Shown piece by piece: positions 23,621 to 35,892 of a stretch of DNA of 64,000 nt. The DNA lies in the NCBI GenBank assembly GCA_026874595.1, contig CM049308.1:19466001-19530000 (forward strand), given 5' to 3'. Each line of letters begins with the position of its first letter. Position 1 is the first letter of the stretch. This DNA comes from Sipunculus nudus. Lineage: Eukaryota > Annelida > Sipuncula > Golfingiida > Sipunculidae. Below the pieces are notes generated by a model. That model was not told where the DNA came from. It made no database searches and saw only the letters and a program-made list of their open reading frames with translations. A program made the position numbers and the translations under genes.

Positions 23621-26600
23621 CCATAAATATATATTGTGACTGCTCTAAGATGGTACATCGGACGTGTGTACTACACAGGCGGACATATGTACTGTAGTGC
23701 AGTCGGTCGGGCACCACTGCCCCTATTGAATGACAAATACAAGGTTTTGCGCTCCCTGTGAAAGGAACCAACTGATTTTTTCCCGCCTCTTTTAAGTCTA
23801 TTAATATATATAGGGGTACCCTATGAACCTTCTTTTAGAGGAAAAAAAAAATTATGGCGCCATACGTATCCTAGGCAGCCGAAAATGACTAAGGTAAGAC
23901 TGGCTCGTCTCGTCTTTATATTCTTGTAAACACTGTAAAATGTCACCTGAGCCGTGTAAAAAATAAGACTGTCATGTAACTTCTATTCTGTTCATATTGG
24001 GCATTAAACCCTGGATTATTTACATCTGTTTGTGTACACTGTGATTTTAAGGTGCCATAAGGCCACATTTGTTATAACTGCCGTCATGTCTTTTTAGTCA
24101 TGCTGGTAAAACCAAAAATTCTTCGTAAAACAGCTCTAAGCCATATACTTCGTTCTATCAGTTACACTTAGGCCAGGTGTATAAAAAGGTCTGTAGTTGT
24201 TCTTATCTGGACTACGTCTGTTAATTCGGCCTCTAAATTTAATTCTCTTTGTCAGTGAAACATTATTGTTCCGTAATTGTACATCTTCATTCTTCAGTAT
24301 TCTAACATATCCCTAACCGGTGGACCCGTCCACCTAGGTACTTATATATTTCTGTGAGTTAAAAAAGAGCCCAAATCCGGTCAAGATAAGAAAATTTTTG
24401 TTAGAGTCAGCCTTAGTAGTTTGATATAATCATGTATAATATTAGTGTAGCTAAGGTTTAGTGCCTCTCATTTTTGTACTGTGCCATGTGTATTTTGTGT
24501 CTAATGTAATTTCCTTTTTAGGTAGCACCTTCCCAGGAACGTCTGCACTATTCGAATAAGTAAATATTTCTGAATATTCATTTGTATCACTTAAACATAT
24601 TAACATGTATCCGGTTACGTTTTGAGTTGAAGTAAACTTTTCTGTATACTATACTTTCGGTCTTCGAGTTTTGATTGGTGTATTTTATGTCCGAGGTCTG
24701 GTTTTATCTTGATTTTCCCCTGTACAAAATTGTATGAGCCGAGCCCCAGGCTGTCGTGACAATGTATATATGAAATGAGCATATAAAAAATTGCTCATTT
24801 CATGCAATTGGGGACACATATGTACGAAAAAATAAGTATTGTTTGTGCATGAACGAGACCCATAGAATATTCAATTTCATTCTTATTTCATTCAGATATT
24901 GTTTGACTTATGTGGTTTTATTTACATTGTCATGGAAACCAAAGTGAATATTACAATCCTTGGCTGCAAGACACGTTTTTACATTGCATATAAAATGAAA
25001 TTTTTCGTAAACTTTCATTCAACAACAATTCCTGTTTTCTATAAATATTTTTGTCATGTTCAATCTTTTGCTAAAAGACACTTTTTGTGCAATACTAATT
25101 AAATGGAATGAGTCACCAACTGTCGGTTAACTTCAAATTCTGCCAACTATTATATACATATCAGTGATTGTGATAATGTACCCTTGAAAACGAGTGAATT
25201 TCGCTTGAAATTTAAGTGGGCGGTGGATTCGGTAATTTTCCTGAGGGAAGTTTCAATTTACCACCCACTGCGTACAGCTGTTTGCATTATTCTTATCAGC
25301 ATACCGCGGCATTTTAGCATATGACGGCACTCAAACTTGACTTAAAAGCAATTGTCAGCCATGGTGCGAACCTGAGCAATACCAGTTTTTTTTATTCATT
25401 TTACTTTCTTAACATTAACTTTCTTAAATAATGAAGCAAATGAGTTAAAGGTAGGCACCTATTTCAATTCTGCTTGACCATGCCCAACAAAGCTAGCCTC
25501 TGTGTGTACTGGATATTTTGTACGTATTTTTTGGTGAAAATTACAAATATAAACATTTCAAGGGTTATATTTATACTATGAGCCGTGATTAATTTAACAA
25601 GTGCAAGTTGAAAATCTGACAGTCCTAACCATCATGGTTTAACCATCATGGGACATATTCGGGATTCGATATTTATGGGAGTTTTTGAAGATTTTGACCT
25701 TAGTGGGATCCCCTTAATGGGACCTTGTAAGCTCAGGTTGTGGCTTCAGAAAGGCATGCGGCCATAAAAAGGGGATCTACGGTGCTCTATTTCTTGTCAA
25801 AATTCGATGCCTAAGGATCTAACATTCTTTATATGTATGTCATACTTGCTGTGTAATTCTAAAACTTATTCATTGCTCTGTTATTTATAACAAAAGAGTG
25901 GACATCAAAGAACCATAGGCAGGGGTCGTAATAATGCCTTTCCGCTTGTCTCAGACGGCACTGAAAAGGAATTTTCGTTTTGAAAACAGATGTACAGTTT
26001 TACTCACACGTTTTTAGTCAACAATTTGCGTTGTTTTTAATATGCACCTTATGTCTCATTAAATTGAAATATCTTAGGTCATAAATGTTTTCTTTGCGAG
26101 ACATATTGTGACGTTTAGCGGCCATGCTGGGGTCATGCTGGGTGTACCATCTTTTGAAAAAACGTCAAGGTCAAATAAATGTCAAGTACAAATCTATGAC
26201 CTAAAACTTATATTGTGTCTATATTTCAGCACTTGAAAATCTCCCAAATTGGAGATCTAGTACAAACTGAAAATGACAAAAGAAAAAAACAAAATGAAAC
26301 CGATTGCATTGCCCTACTTCGGAACTAAAAAAGCTTTTACCCAAATATGGATGTAGAAATAAACTAATCATATTGTATAAACAACATATGGACGTCCAAA
26401 GGGTCAAACCCCCTTTTTTCCGCCCATTTGACGTATTTTGTTTATACTGTTTTTATTACTGGAAACGAGTGCCTGTTCATATACGCTCAAAAAGATACCG
26501 TTTTGTCTATCGGACTTGTGTAAAGATGAATAAATACAGATTAAAAAAAAAAATTAACACCCGCCTTTATATAGAAGACCAGTGCATGGCCCAGTGGTTG

Positions 26601-27635
26601 TGACACGGGCACGAGCATGTGTTTTTGTTTAGCCTTCATGGCGGCGTGGTCATTCGGCTAGAGTGGTATTGTTTCATTTAAATTGGCGTTATCACAGGTG
26701 CTAATTTTTCCACAGATGTATATGTACTGATACAAAGCTGACCCGAAAAGGGTAGTTGTATGCGTTAAATCATACGCAATATTATATTCATATATATCAA
26801 TTGGAAAAACTTGAGTGGTGAATTTTATAAAATTATAACCGGTATACCGGGGTTGGGGAGATATGTTAACTGAAATGGGGAATATTGACTCATTTTTTAT
26901 CCTAAAAGTAAAACGAAAATATAGGTTTTCAGTATAATACTGCCTCAATAAGATATGTATAAATATTTTTTTTACATTTATTTTCGGCGCTGTGCTCGTG
27001 GCTTGAATATCCCGGTATGTTTACCTTTAAGACCTGGTCAGTGATGATGTTAACATTCCTAATCAGAATGAGACGCGGGGACATTCAAGTTTTCAATGAT
27101 GTTTGACTGGATTCTATCGTTGGACGCATAAAGATTAGGTTTATGTGAGGAATACATGAAAGAGCGGACCCAACGGAACTCTATGCAGAGGGTCCGTATC
27201 CCATTTTCAGCCGCCGCAACTTTTTTTCATCGTATCGGACAAATTTTGAGGCCTGAAACCCCCGCCACAACTCCACACTCCCCCCCCCCTTTCCCTGTTG
27301 CTGAAATTGGGACGTTGAATAAGGTTTTGTCATTAATCCTCCCGGGTCGAACCCTCCATTTCATGAGACGACAAACGTGTTTTTCACATTAACTGACCAC
27401 GCACGTGGGTCAGAGACTGGGTCAAACATAAGGCCAGACATACTCAAATCCCTCACTGAAAGCCAGCGTTATTCATATGAAAAATAGTCCTTAATCTTAT
27501 GTTTAAGGCTGAGTGACCACGATGTACGCATGCCGGTCTTTGCAAAAGGCAGTTCGGCTGTGCTCGATCTCACCTCCGTGCATGTCAGTAAAAATGGAAA
27601 AAAATCACTCAAAAATATATATACATTAAAATGTA
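22110..27635. other. Stretch with no recognised gene
   Basis: It contains a TA tract at 23568-23617 and generic AT-rich sequence. Open frames of 60-99 codons occur on both strands without supporting features. A tRNA-like A-box near 26588 lacks a B-box and was not called. Confidence 0.4.
23568..23617. repeat. (TA)n microsatellite
   Basis: TA tract interrupted once by TG. Confidence 0.95.
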
Positions 27636-27720
27636 CATATGACACAGTGTCATACGCAATGCGGTTTCAGAGAACATTGAGGACAAAGGGAGAACGAATT
27701 CCTTTTACAAGTATGATATT
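27636..27720 (+). repeat. Dispersed repeat with ATGACACAGTGTCAT near-palindrome, copy 2
   Basis: Partner of 9200-9290. The 86-codon frame spanning it (27530-27790) has no gene-like features and is probably repeat-derived. Confidence 0.6.
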
Positions 27721-27879
27721 AGTTCAAACCGTATCTATATGTTTATGTCCAGACAAGTTGAAACACGTGACGCTCAATAAGATGTCGTAGTTTAAACCAC
27801 AGTATCTTTTATAAAGCATAATCTGCATGTGTTGTGTTACTCGTGAAAATCGCGAAAAGTTAAGTTTAATGTAAACTAC

Positions 27880-28020
27880 CTGAATTGCTCCTTCTTCTTC
27901 CATGAATTTTGTTCAGACCTGATAACGAATCAGACCAATATATTGCTGTTTGCCGAGTCCATGAATCTTCCGGCGTCGTCCGAAACCTCTCCAATTCGTG
28001 TCGTTTGTCGCTTATTGAAC
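27880..28020 (-). pseudogene. Decayed tyrosinase exon 2
   Basis: On the minus strand this block aligns with exon 2 of the intact tyrosinase (54357-54557) over its last ~45 codons. KRHELERFRTTPED here corresponds to [14 protein letters not shown] there, and GRRRSNSG corresponds to RRRRSISG. It ends at the same phase-1 donor position (TCAG|GTAGTT). The first part of the exon is not recognisable and an in-frame TGA lies just upstream. No exon 1, 3 or 4 partner was found nearby, and a LINE lies immediately on the upstream side. It is therefore a relic or an orphan exon of a second tyrosinase copy. Because the splice donor is kept, it came from genomic duplication, not from a retrocopy. Confidence 0.75.
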
Positions 28021-28269
28021 TGACATTTCAGGTATGTGACTGTACACATCCCATAGTGAGAGTAAGGTATAAACTTCCGATGTTTTCTGATGGCTGTTTT
28101 GCGTATATATCGGCCGTCTTGACTCATATCCCGGGACGGAGAGGAGGGCTCTTATATGTATCCAAAGTAAATGTTCTAGCTATATGCACGCAGATTTTCG
28201 GGATTGCCATCAATCCATTTAAAATATTTTCGCCTTAAATCTAATTGCTATTATGATTTTTTTATTAAA

Positions 28270-31050
28270 TGCAACAATTTAGTACAAGACTTGATACAAC
28301 ACATTTGACACTTTATGAAAATACATCAGGAGTGTTAAAATTCCTGAAGTTATATTTATACCAGGCTTTCAGAACTTCTCTCAAGTAAGGGATGCATTAA
28401 TTATCAAAATGACTTGGGTCACTAGACATAAGATTACATCCAAATATAAAGAATCAATTCTTTTAAGTTGTGTATTAACTATCTGTCTCCAACAACGGTC
28501 CAAAGGACCAGATAGAAAACGTTTAACCAAGACTATTTTTAATGGTTCGATTATTGATTTTAAGTGTATCATATCAAGTCCCCTTTTTCAATGGGTCCTA
28601 TGAGTATGCTTGCTTCGTTTAATCCTGTCTTTTTCACCCCAAATAAATTTCTATAACAGTGGTTCTTTTTCCTTTATGAATGTATCAGATAGATTTGGTA
28701 ATACCTGTAGTGCATATATTAAATGTGATAAGATGTGTACTTTTAAAATTGCAACTTTTCCAGATAGTGACATTCCTCTATTGACCATACATTTATTACT
28801 GGCTTAATTTTATTGGGCATTTCCTTATAATTATTATTTTTCATCTTTCTCCAATCAGGATGAATTTATATATACCCAAAATCTGTATTGGTTAAATGCA
28901 CCATTTAAGAACTGGTCTTTCGACATTTTCTTTTTCATTAGCTAAAAGAGTCATTGGTATCACTACAGTTTTATCTATATTTACTTTTAATCCAGTATTT
29001 GTTCAAATTCTTTGAAAATTCCCATAAACACTTTAATAGACTCGGTACTGGCAGTAAGAGTAACAAATGTGTCATCTGCGTACTGAATAAATTTATACTC
29101 CCAATTTTTAAACCTTTGATTTTAGAATTGTTCCTTATTTTAAAAGCTGACATACCCGAGGCCAAAACAAATAAACATGGCAAAAAGGGAAAGCCTTGTC
29201 TCACGCCTCGGTTTTCAGAAAAGTTAGTAGTAGCCCATCCATTGTTTATAACACAACTCTTTATGTTTGTAAAAAGTATGTGAATCCATTTTCTGAAACT
29301 TGGTCCAAAATTTAACTGCTGTAGTGTATTCAGAATATTGGTCCATTCATAAAAAAATCAAAAGCTTTTTTTCAAAATCTACTGATATTAGGTAGCTTTT
29401 TACCTTATGTTTTTTTAAATGTGCCAGTATTTCGGTAATTTTGACGATATTTTCTCCAATATATCTATTTTCCATGAAATCATTTTGATCAGAGTGAATG
29501 ATGGAGGGGAGTACTGTTTTGAGTCTATTTGCTAAAGTTTTAGAAAATAATTTATAATCTGTATTTAATAGAGAGAGAGGACGCCAGTTCTTTAAAAAAC
29601 AAAGAATCTATACCTTTTTTGGGATTGAAACACATAACACCTTGTCGAATTGTGATTGGTAGAATTCCATTATAAAATGAATAGTTACGAGCATCTATAA
29701 AATAATGTTTTGTATCTTCCCAAAATTTCTGTTAGAATTCAGCTGGATAATTCATCAGGTCCTGGTGTCATATTAATTTTGAGTGATTTAATTGTTTTAT
29801 ATAGTTAAGATAATGACAAATCTCCTTCACATTTGTTTGCTTCTTCGTTTTCCTAATCTTTTCTGATGAATGGTTGAGTGTAATTCTTTTCAAGTTCATT
29901 TGCTGTATATAAATTCTTGCAAAATATCAATTTTTCATGTATAATTTGTTCGCTATCAGTTATAATTTTACAATTTTTATCTTTGAGTTTTAGGATTGAG
30001 TTGAAGGTTTGATTTTTGTTCAAAATTTTTTTTTCTAAATTCAAAATATATTTAGTTGGTTTATTTCCTTCAGAAAACCATCTAGATCTACATCTTATTA
30101 CAGCTCCTCTAGTGTCTTTCTCAATGAAAAGTTTATGGTTATTCATTGCAATATCCCATTTACATTTGTCTTCAGAAGTTTTAGGTTTATTATATTGATT
30201 TGTGCCTTATGCATTTCTCTCTCTAGTTTTATTAATTGATCAGTGTACCTTCTCTTTTAATTAGTTGAATATTCAATATGCTTTCACCTCTAATTTCACA
30301 TTTTATTGTGTCCCATAGAAGAGAAGGGTTTGCTTATTTATTATCATTTACTGTGTTTTTATACATTCTTTTATATGTTTAAAATCTCATCCTCAAGTAA
30401 TGAGCAATTCTGTTTCACATTTCCCAGGCCTCGTGGATGGTCGCTTAACATTATACACATATAAATTAGTGAGTGGTCTGTTTTATATCCGTTGTCAATA
30501 TCTGTGATACCAATGTAACTACAAAGACCATCAATAATAAGAAAATAATCAAGGTGGGATGTCACTGGTTGTGGATTATGTCTGTGCCACGCATACTTTA
30601 GTTTACCTTGGTGTTGAGCTCTCCAAATATCTGTCAAATGAATAAGTTCATCCACTGTAAAATAATTTTTCTGGATTTTTCTGAGTATGTTTATTTCCAT
30701 CTTCTTTATCAACTTCTGGGGCTCGTGTTACATTGACATCCCCTGCAATTATCAGTTTATCCACATGTAAAATATTAAATATATTAATAAGATTTAAAAA
30801 GAATTCTGACTAATCTTTATTTGGGCCATATACATTCACTAATGAAATGTTATGGACTCCTAGCGTAACATCACTAATTAGAAATCTACGGTGTTTATCT
30901 TATTTTATATTTTGATTATGGATACCTGTTTTATTTTTCACTAATATACAACCCCCTTAGCCTGACTTGTTCCGTGACAAAAATAAATCTGGTTTCCCCA
31001 TTCTGATCTCCATCTTGATTCATTTTGCGATTAAGATGTTAAATGAGAAA
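28270..31050 (-). mobile_element. Dead L1/Tx1-like LINE (endonuclease plus reverse transcriptase)
   Basis: Reading on the minus strand, the right end encodes apurinic-type endonuclease pieces: SHGT/CHGT.QAKGVV-like, then VTLGVHNISLVNVYGPN, LIIAGDVNVT and, near 30450, DNGYKTDHSLI. A linker with RGAVIRCRSRWFSEGNKPTK and YILNLEK follows at 30150-29850. Reverse transcriptase blocks then appear: TPGPDE, RQGV..PKKG, SDQNDF, VDFEKAFD, RGVRQGFP and YADDT at 29071-29082. The C-terminal region contains LREVLKAWYKYNF near 28340. Stops and frameshifts occur throughout; the frame changes just before YADD. It is an old inactive copy. Confidence 0.85.
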
Positions 31051-31059
31051 CGTGCTAAG

Positions 31060-32660
31060 GAAGTACAGATAAATATATCCACATGTAAAACTTACTAGTA
31101 ACACTGTAGAAAACCAGAACACCATGTCACGTGACGTTAATGTGGACTAAGCCACTGCGATGCAGGATTCAGATACGGTTAGTTTGCAAAACATGGGTAG
31201 ATAAAGGATTTTCATTTTGCCTGGGGAAGGGGGGGGGGGGGTGATATAGCGAGGCCTGGTTGTAATTAAGTAACCCCATCCCTGAAAAAAAAATAAATAT
31301 TTAGGTCCCTGTGGATTATGAGCCCTGAACATGCAGCATTAAGTTTTTTCATGGGCAAGTTTTATAGATTAGGTTTTAATGTACATCACACGGACGACAC
31401 TCCGTGAATGTTCACAGTATTATTACTGAAAACGTAATAAATGCGATATTCTAATTGGTTGAGACAGGCAAGAATTGCGTTTCGTTTACATTTGATGAAA
31501 GCCAGCATTTTTAAGTTTTTCTTTCTTTTCCCAACCCCGTTTCTGCAAATAACCCCCCCCCCCCCCCGAACCTGAAAATATCACTCGCTTGGTCTGGTTG
31601 CATATTATACCCGTATATAACATAAAAAGGGTTCACAGCAGTTTCATATTAAAGTTTCATTCAAAAACACTCTGTCAGAACACGATTGACCGTCTCCCCT
31701 TCCGAAAGTTTCGGTGCCGTCCCTGCAAGTGTGACAATCCCAAGGTATACGCTGTATATGCATGTTTTTGTGATATATATCTCTATAGAGGAAAAAAGGA
31801 AATGCCGCATTACGTCGGCGGACGTGGAACGTGACATCTTGTTGGGGTCGGTATTTGCCTCTGCATGAACTGGTTAGAAAGTTATTGAACGCGCTGTCGT
31901 CTGCACCGTGAAACTGCACACCAAGTAGGGCACATGTACTTTTTTTTCAAATAGATTTGTATATTTCATACCTGGTGTCACGTTATCTATAGTTGTTTCA
32001 GACATATTTTTTTGGTTAAAATTACCTCTTATTTCCGTACACTGCTAGAGGCATGTATATGTAATATATTTATATATAAAAGAAAGAATTAGGAATATAT
32101 ACATATATCATTATTTACAGTATTTAAATGTTACTCTCTGAATAAATCTTACTCTGTGATTACATCTTTCATTCTTTCCCCATGCAAAAAAAAGGGGGGG
32201 GGGGGTATATCCCCTATCGGGCCTATAATGACGGCCCTGAAACAAAGCGTTATGTTTTATATGCAGAAATCTACCAAAATACATACAAAAATATTTTAAA
32301 ATATTAAAAAGGTATTTTTATCCCCTGCTTTAAAGATTTATTTGACATTATTTTGTCTCAGTCTCGTGAATTGTACAAATATTAACTTTTTTCTCGCTAA
32401 TTATAACCAGCACAACAGCCCAACTACCAGGCTATTCCCCTATAGAGGGCAGCACAGGCACCTTATTCAGTTCAGGGCTCCAGCTGTATTATCATTACCC
32501 CATGCATTGGTCCCCCCTTCCACACTTTTGAGCAGGTGCATCTATTATTGAATAAAAATTACTGTGTTTCATTTAAAATCTAGTACACAGTTTCAGTGTT
32601 TTATAGTTATAATCATATACACACCCTCGTCAATCCTCATTAACTGGTGGTGTATTTCTG
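31060..32660. other. No recognised gene; homopolymers
   Basis: Overlapping frames at 31589-31919 lack splice or domain support. Poly-G/C runs lie near 31230, 31553 and 32194. Confidence 0.4.
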
Positions 32661-32673
32661 TGTACAATATAAC

Positions 32674-32895
32674 TTAGTACGGGAGCACTTTTTCACAGAA
32701 GTAAAACATCTTCTTCGATCCAATTTCATCATCCCACAGACCCTGGTTCACCATAATCACTAAGTGATGATTCTTCCCTTTTCTTTGTCTAGATTCGTCC
32801 ATTCCATTTCACTGGAAAATTAATAAAAAAGAAAACCGCTGGCCTTCCAGACAACACTTGGACAATGTCTTTTTCCCCTTTCCTTGATGATTTGT
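32674..32895 (-). pseudogene. Decayed C-type lectin last exon, copy 1
   Basis: On the minus strand the C-terminal half of a C-type lectin domain is readable: GKNHHLVIMVNQGLWDDEIG, then MFYFCEK and a stop TAA at 32674-32676. It corresponds to GKQHHMYITNRGLWNDMHAT and YFSFCE of the intact lectin at 39249. Upstream, VWKASG matches WIWKATG, but an in-frame TAA and a frame change separate the two parts, so it cannot make an intact domain. The lost-cysteine pattern of the intact gene is shared. No matching upstream exons were found. Confidence 0.75.
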
Positions 32896-33163
32896 TGATT
32901 CGACAAAGGGCTGGAGCTTTGCGGAAAGTAACAGGCAAAATTGACAGAAAGTGCAGAGCCACAGTTTTCAAAGCTAAGATAGGAAGCACAATAGAGTATT
33001 AAGAATAAATGCTTCAGGAAGTGTCCTGAGCCAGTTCGATTGCTATTAGAGCTCCTTTCTCAAGATTATAGGTGTAGATGAAGCTACTTCTCATGTGAAC
33101 CTACCGCGTACCGATAAGCAGTATATATCCTAGACGTTAGGTCGCAGCATAAAATATGCTGTG

Positions 33164-34055
33164 TAGTGATGTAGTCGAGTCAACGCAATCCGAGTCCAAG
33201 TGCAAGTCCGAGTCCAGGCCATTCGAGTCTAGGTCTGAGTTTTTGAGGTTCGTGTCAAATTCCAAATACTTCGAGTTCGAGTTATTTGGCGCTCGAGTCA
33301 CAGTCCAATAAAAATTTCCTTGCTCAAAAAAAAAAAAAAAAAAATCGAACTTTTTGTCAGTTTACACAGTCTTTTTTTATTTTTATATTTTTTTGGTGGA
33401 GGTTACCGCCTCCATTTTTTAATGCTAACTTAACAACGTATATGATTATCTGAAGAATTCCATTCCGGTTTCAGACGTCATGACAGGGAAGTATCACACG
33501 CTTCTTCTTATTTTACATCCTGGCGTCAACCTGGCCAAGAGACTTCTGCACCTGCGGGCCCTGGGTGCGTAATGGACCCCAGTGCTGGGTCACCCCTCGG
33601 AGGAACCCCCGAACGGCGCACTCGTTTTTGAGTGAAGCAGGGCCGTTGGGCACGGTCTTTCCATTAAGCCTGCAGACCGCTTACCCTGGGTGAGGACCGA
33701 CCGCGAAAAATCTCACCGCTTCGGCAGAGATTCGAACTCTAAATCGCCTGGCTTTGAGTCCTGTGCTCTACCCATGAGCCACAGAAGCCGTTCTTTCTGA
33801 CTGAGTGTTTATTATAACATTTAGCTGCCGATGCAGAGCTGAAGCTGGTATATATGTAGTCTTAATTTTATGAACTCTTTCGTGTTCGCACTTATATATG
33901 CCAGATCTTTATTTCATTGCTCGAGATAGACTGGGTCTAATTTCTTATGTTCAAACGTATGAGTTCCAGTACAAGTCCTGGACCCTTTAGTCGAAGTCAG
34001 AGTCCCTTAAAGTGGACTCGAGACCGGACTCGAGTCCTACATAAATGTAAACTAC
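33164..34055 (-). mobile_element. GAGTC-rich inverted-repeat element split by a SINE
   Basis: Reverse-oriented relative of the element at 10583-11089. It starts TAGTGATGTAG, has GAGTCCGAGTCC-rich arms at 33175-33310 and 33955-34035, and ends near CCTACATAAATG. A tRNA-derived SINE (33403-33794) lies inside it, which explains the larger size. The left-hand end is better preserved than the right. Confidence 0.65.
33403..33794 (-). mobile_element. tRNA-derived SINE family 1, complete copy
   Basis: On the minus strand the head reads GGCTTCTGTGGCTCATGGG, then TAGAGCACAGGACTC, with an A-box TGGCTCATGGG and a B-box GTTCGAATCTC, so an internal RNA polymerase III promoter is recognisable. A family-specific body follows (CCAGGGCCCGCAGGTGCAG in this orientation) and the tail ends in AAAAATGGAGGCGGTAA. 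The same body occurs at 12551, 47900 and 58838. Confidence 0.85.
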
Positions 34056-34395
34056 ACCACAACGGCAGCCCCTGCTAAACCCTGGTGCTATGTTGCACAC
34101 GTTAATCTTGCAGATAGGCACCGAACGACGCTGATGACGATATGGGCTTTACGTATTCGGATTGTCCTAGCGGGGGTTCTGACGGGCATGGTACGAGCTG
34201 TCGCACCGGTTGACGGATGTGTATGCTCTGAACATAGCGCATGACCTCCTGGTGACCTTCCACTCACACGCTGGGAGAAATAGCAGGATTCTTCAGGTCT
34301 GGCAACACCAAGTCAGTTTGCGTTGGATAAAGTAAAATCTGATTGGCTCTGATTTAAACAAATCAGCAGAACTGGTGGAAGAAATCTTATTGGCT

Positions 34396-34665
34396 TAGCG
34401 TGTAAACAAACACGGATGCGCCCGTGACGGCGTGGCAAACTCGCGTAGCACTGTAAGAAAGAAAATATGCAGAGAGTGGGTGATAACTGACCTCAGGCCA
34501 AACCAGCAAGTCAGTATAGAGACAGCGCTGAAAGTTGACGACTGCATAGTGTGTATTCATACGGGGGGTGGAAAAAGTCTGTGCTACCAAGGCATTTCCA
34601 CCGCAGTGCAAAGTTACCGATACCTTGAAGAACATCAGATTGTGCTGGTGATATCTGCAATGTGA
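34396..34665 (+). pseudogene. RecQ-like helicase fragment (motifs 0 to I)
   Basis: The plus strand reads LRPNQQVSIETALKVDD, CIVCIHTGGGKSLCYQ and, after a non-matching stretch, IVLVISAM before a TGA. Known RecQ helicases carry an FRPxQ-type start, then the Walker A box TGGGKSLCYQ, then a VVSPLxSLM segment, so the order and spacing fit. There is no in-frame ATG close upstream, and the frame closes before the DExH box. It is therefore a fragment: either one exon of a gene whose remainder is lost or outside, or a piece of a helicase-bearing transposon. CCAAT-like ATTGGCT motifs upstream (34343, 34389) could be promoter remnants. Confidence 0.5.
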
Positions 34666-34699
34666 TTGGTTAAATAGTACGCAGGGGGAATTCCACAGA

Positions 34700-34919
34700 G
34701 ACAACACCGCCTGGTGGCCAATCCTGACCGGCAACCGCGGTTCATTGCAGCGGGTAGTGTAGCGAATAGTTGAGCATAACGTTAACGCTGCTTATGGAGC
34801 ATAACGGATGTGCGGTTTTCTGGGTTTTGTGGGTGCTGATTTTACTTGACACTTCGGATATCTCTGCTTGACCTCTGGTCACGCTGGCGGCCAGAACGAC
34901 TCTCTGCTTGGCTTTATGG
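34700..34919 (+). repeat. 220-bp direct repeat X, left copy
   Basis: From GACAACACCGCC to GCTTTATGG, identical to 35893-36112 except for one base (GGAGCATAAC here, GGAGCGTAAC there). It directly abuts the left end of the inverted-repeat element at 34920. A 60-70 codon open frame exists on the minus strand in both copies, but I do not recognise it. Confidence 0.95.
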
Positions 34920-35890
34920 CAGTGTGTAAAACCCGGACCCCACGGACCCCGGACCCCGGACCCCAAGAAAAAATTTATAATTCTTAAAACTCTCATATGG
35001 TAATTTGTCGAGATATTTTGCAGAATAGTATCTTAAGACGTTTTTTACATTATGTGTGTTAGAAAAAAACAAAAAGAGTGGTCTGTTTTGCAACAAAAGT
35101 TGATAAATTACCCTACGGACCGTGGCGCACTGACCTCACGGATCCCACGGACCTCTTTTACTCGTTGTTTTACCATTTCTTTTGTACATATTTTAACATC
35201 CCATTTAGGCATAACAACCATATGATTTAGTTATTGTGTTTTTGTATCTATATTATTTTCATTTTGTCTTATTTTTTCTTCATGTTCTTATATTTGCTAT
35301 TTGTTTCATGTTTAGCGAAATGAAAAGTATAATAAGAACATTTATAAAATCATTATGTTTTTACCTGTCGTTTCTTGAAATGCAAGTCATTAAAAATTTC
35401 TTTGGGTAATTATATTGTTACCAACAGTAAATTGCATTGTTGATCATGAATGGAACACAAAACCTGTGTTATGTAGAAGAGCTCTGATATCGATATATCT
35501 TTCTCAGGTCCGCATGCATTGACCGCTGGCGCACTTCAGTGTGCCTGCACTATAATATTTTCACTTGAAATATCAAATAATCATATTTAATGTTTGACAC
35601 GAGTGCTTATTCTTTCTCATGGAGTCATAAATGAAAATATGAGCGGGGTTTCCAGGGTCATTTAAAAATGGAATAGTCATCAAAGTCAAGCAGTTTGGGT
35701 CCATCTTCAGCAAAATATTTTGTATACTTAAAATGTTCATTGAAATGGTTATTTACAAAGCTTTAACACTGAGGGACTTTACTTTGTTCTTATATCAGCA
35801 TCAGGGGTGTTTTTATCTGTATATATAATCGACAGTGTGGAAATTGGTTTTTGGGGTCCGGGATCCGTGGGGTCCGGGTTTTACACACTG
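34920..35890. mobile_element. 971-bp inverted-repeat element, hAT-like ends
   Basis: The ends are CAGTGTGTAAAACCCGGACC and its complement, with matching CGGACCCC-type repeats just inside, giving an inverted repeat of about 35 bp. The CAGTG start fits hAT-type termini. The interior is AT-rich without a transposase, so it is non-autonomous. Instead of an 8-bp target duplication it sits between two 220-bp direct repeats. Confidence 0.8.
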
Positions 35891-35892
35891 CC

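Noticed and set aside
26580-26665. tRNA-like A-box (TGGCCCAGTGG)
   Set aside because: No B-box at a suitable distance and no cloverleaf.
31589-31919. Overlapping frames of 60-91 codons on both strands, considered as an exon
   Set aside because: No acceptor, donor or domain could be matched, and it does not align with tyrosinase or lectin exons.
34387-34734. 115-codon minus-strand frame
   Set aside because: It is antisense to the RecQ-like frame and shows no motif.
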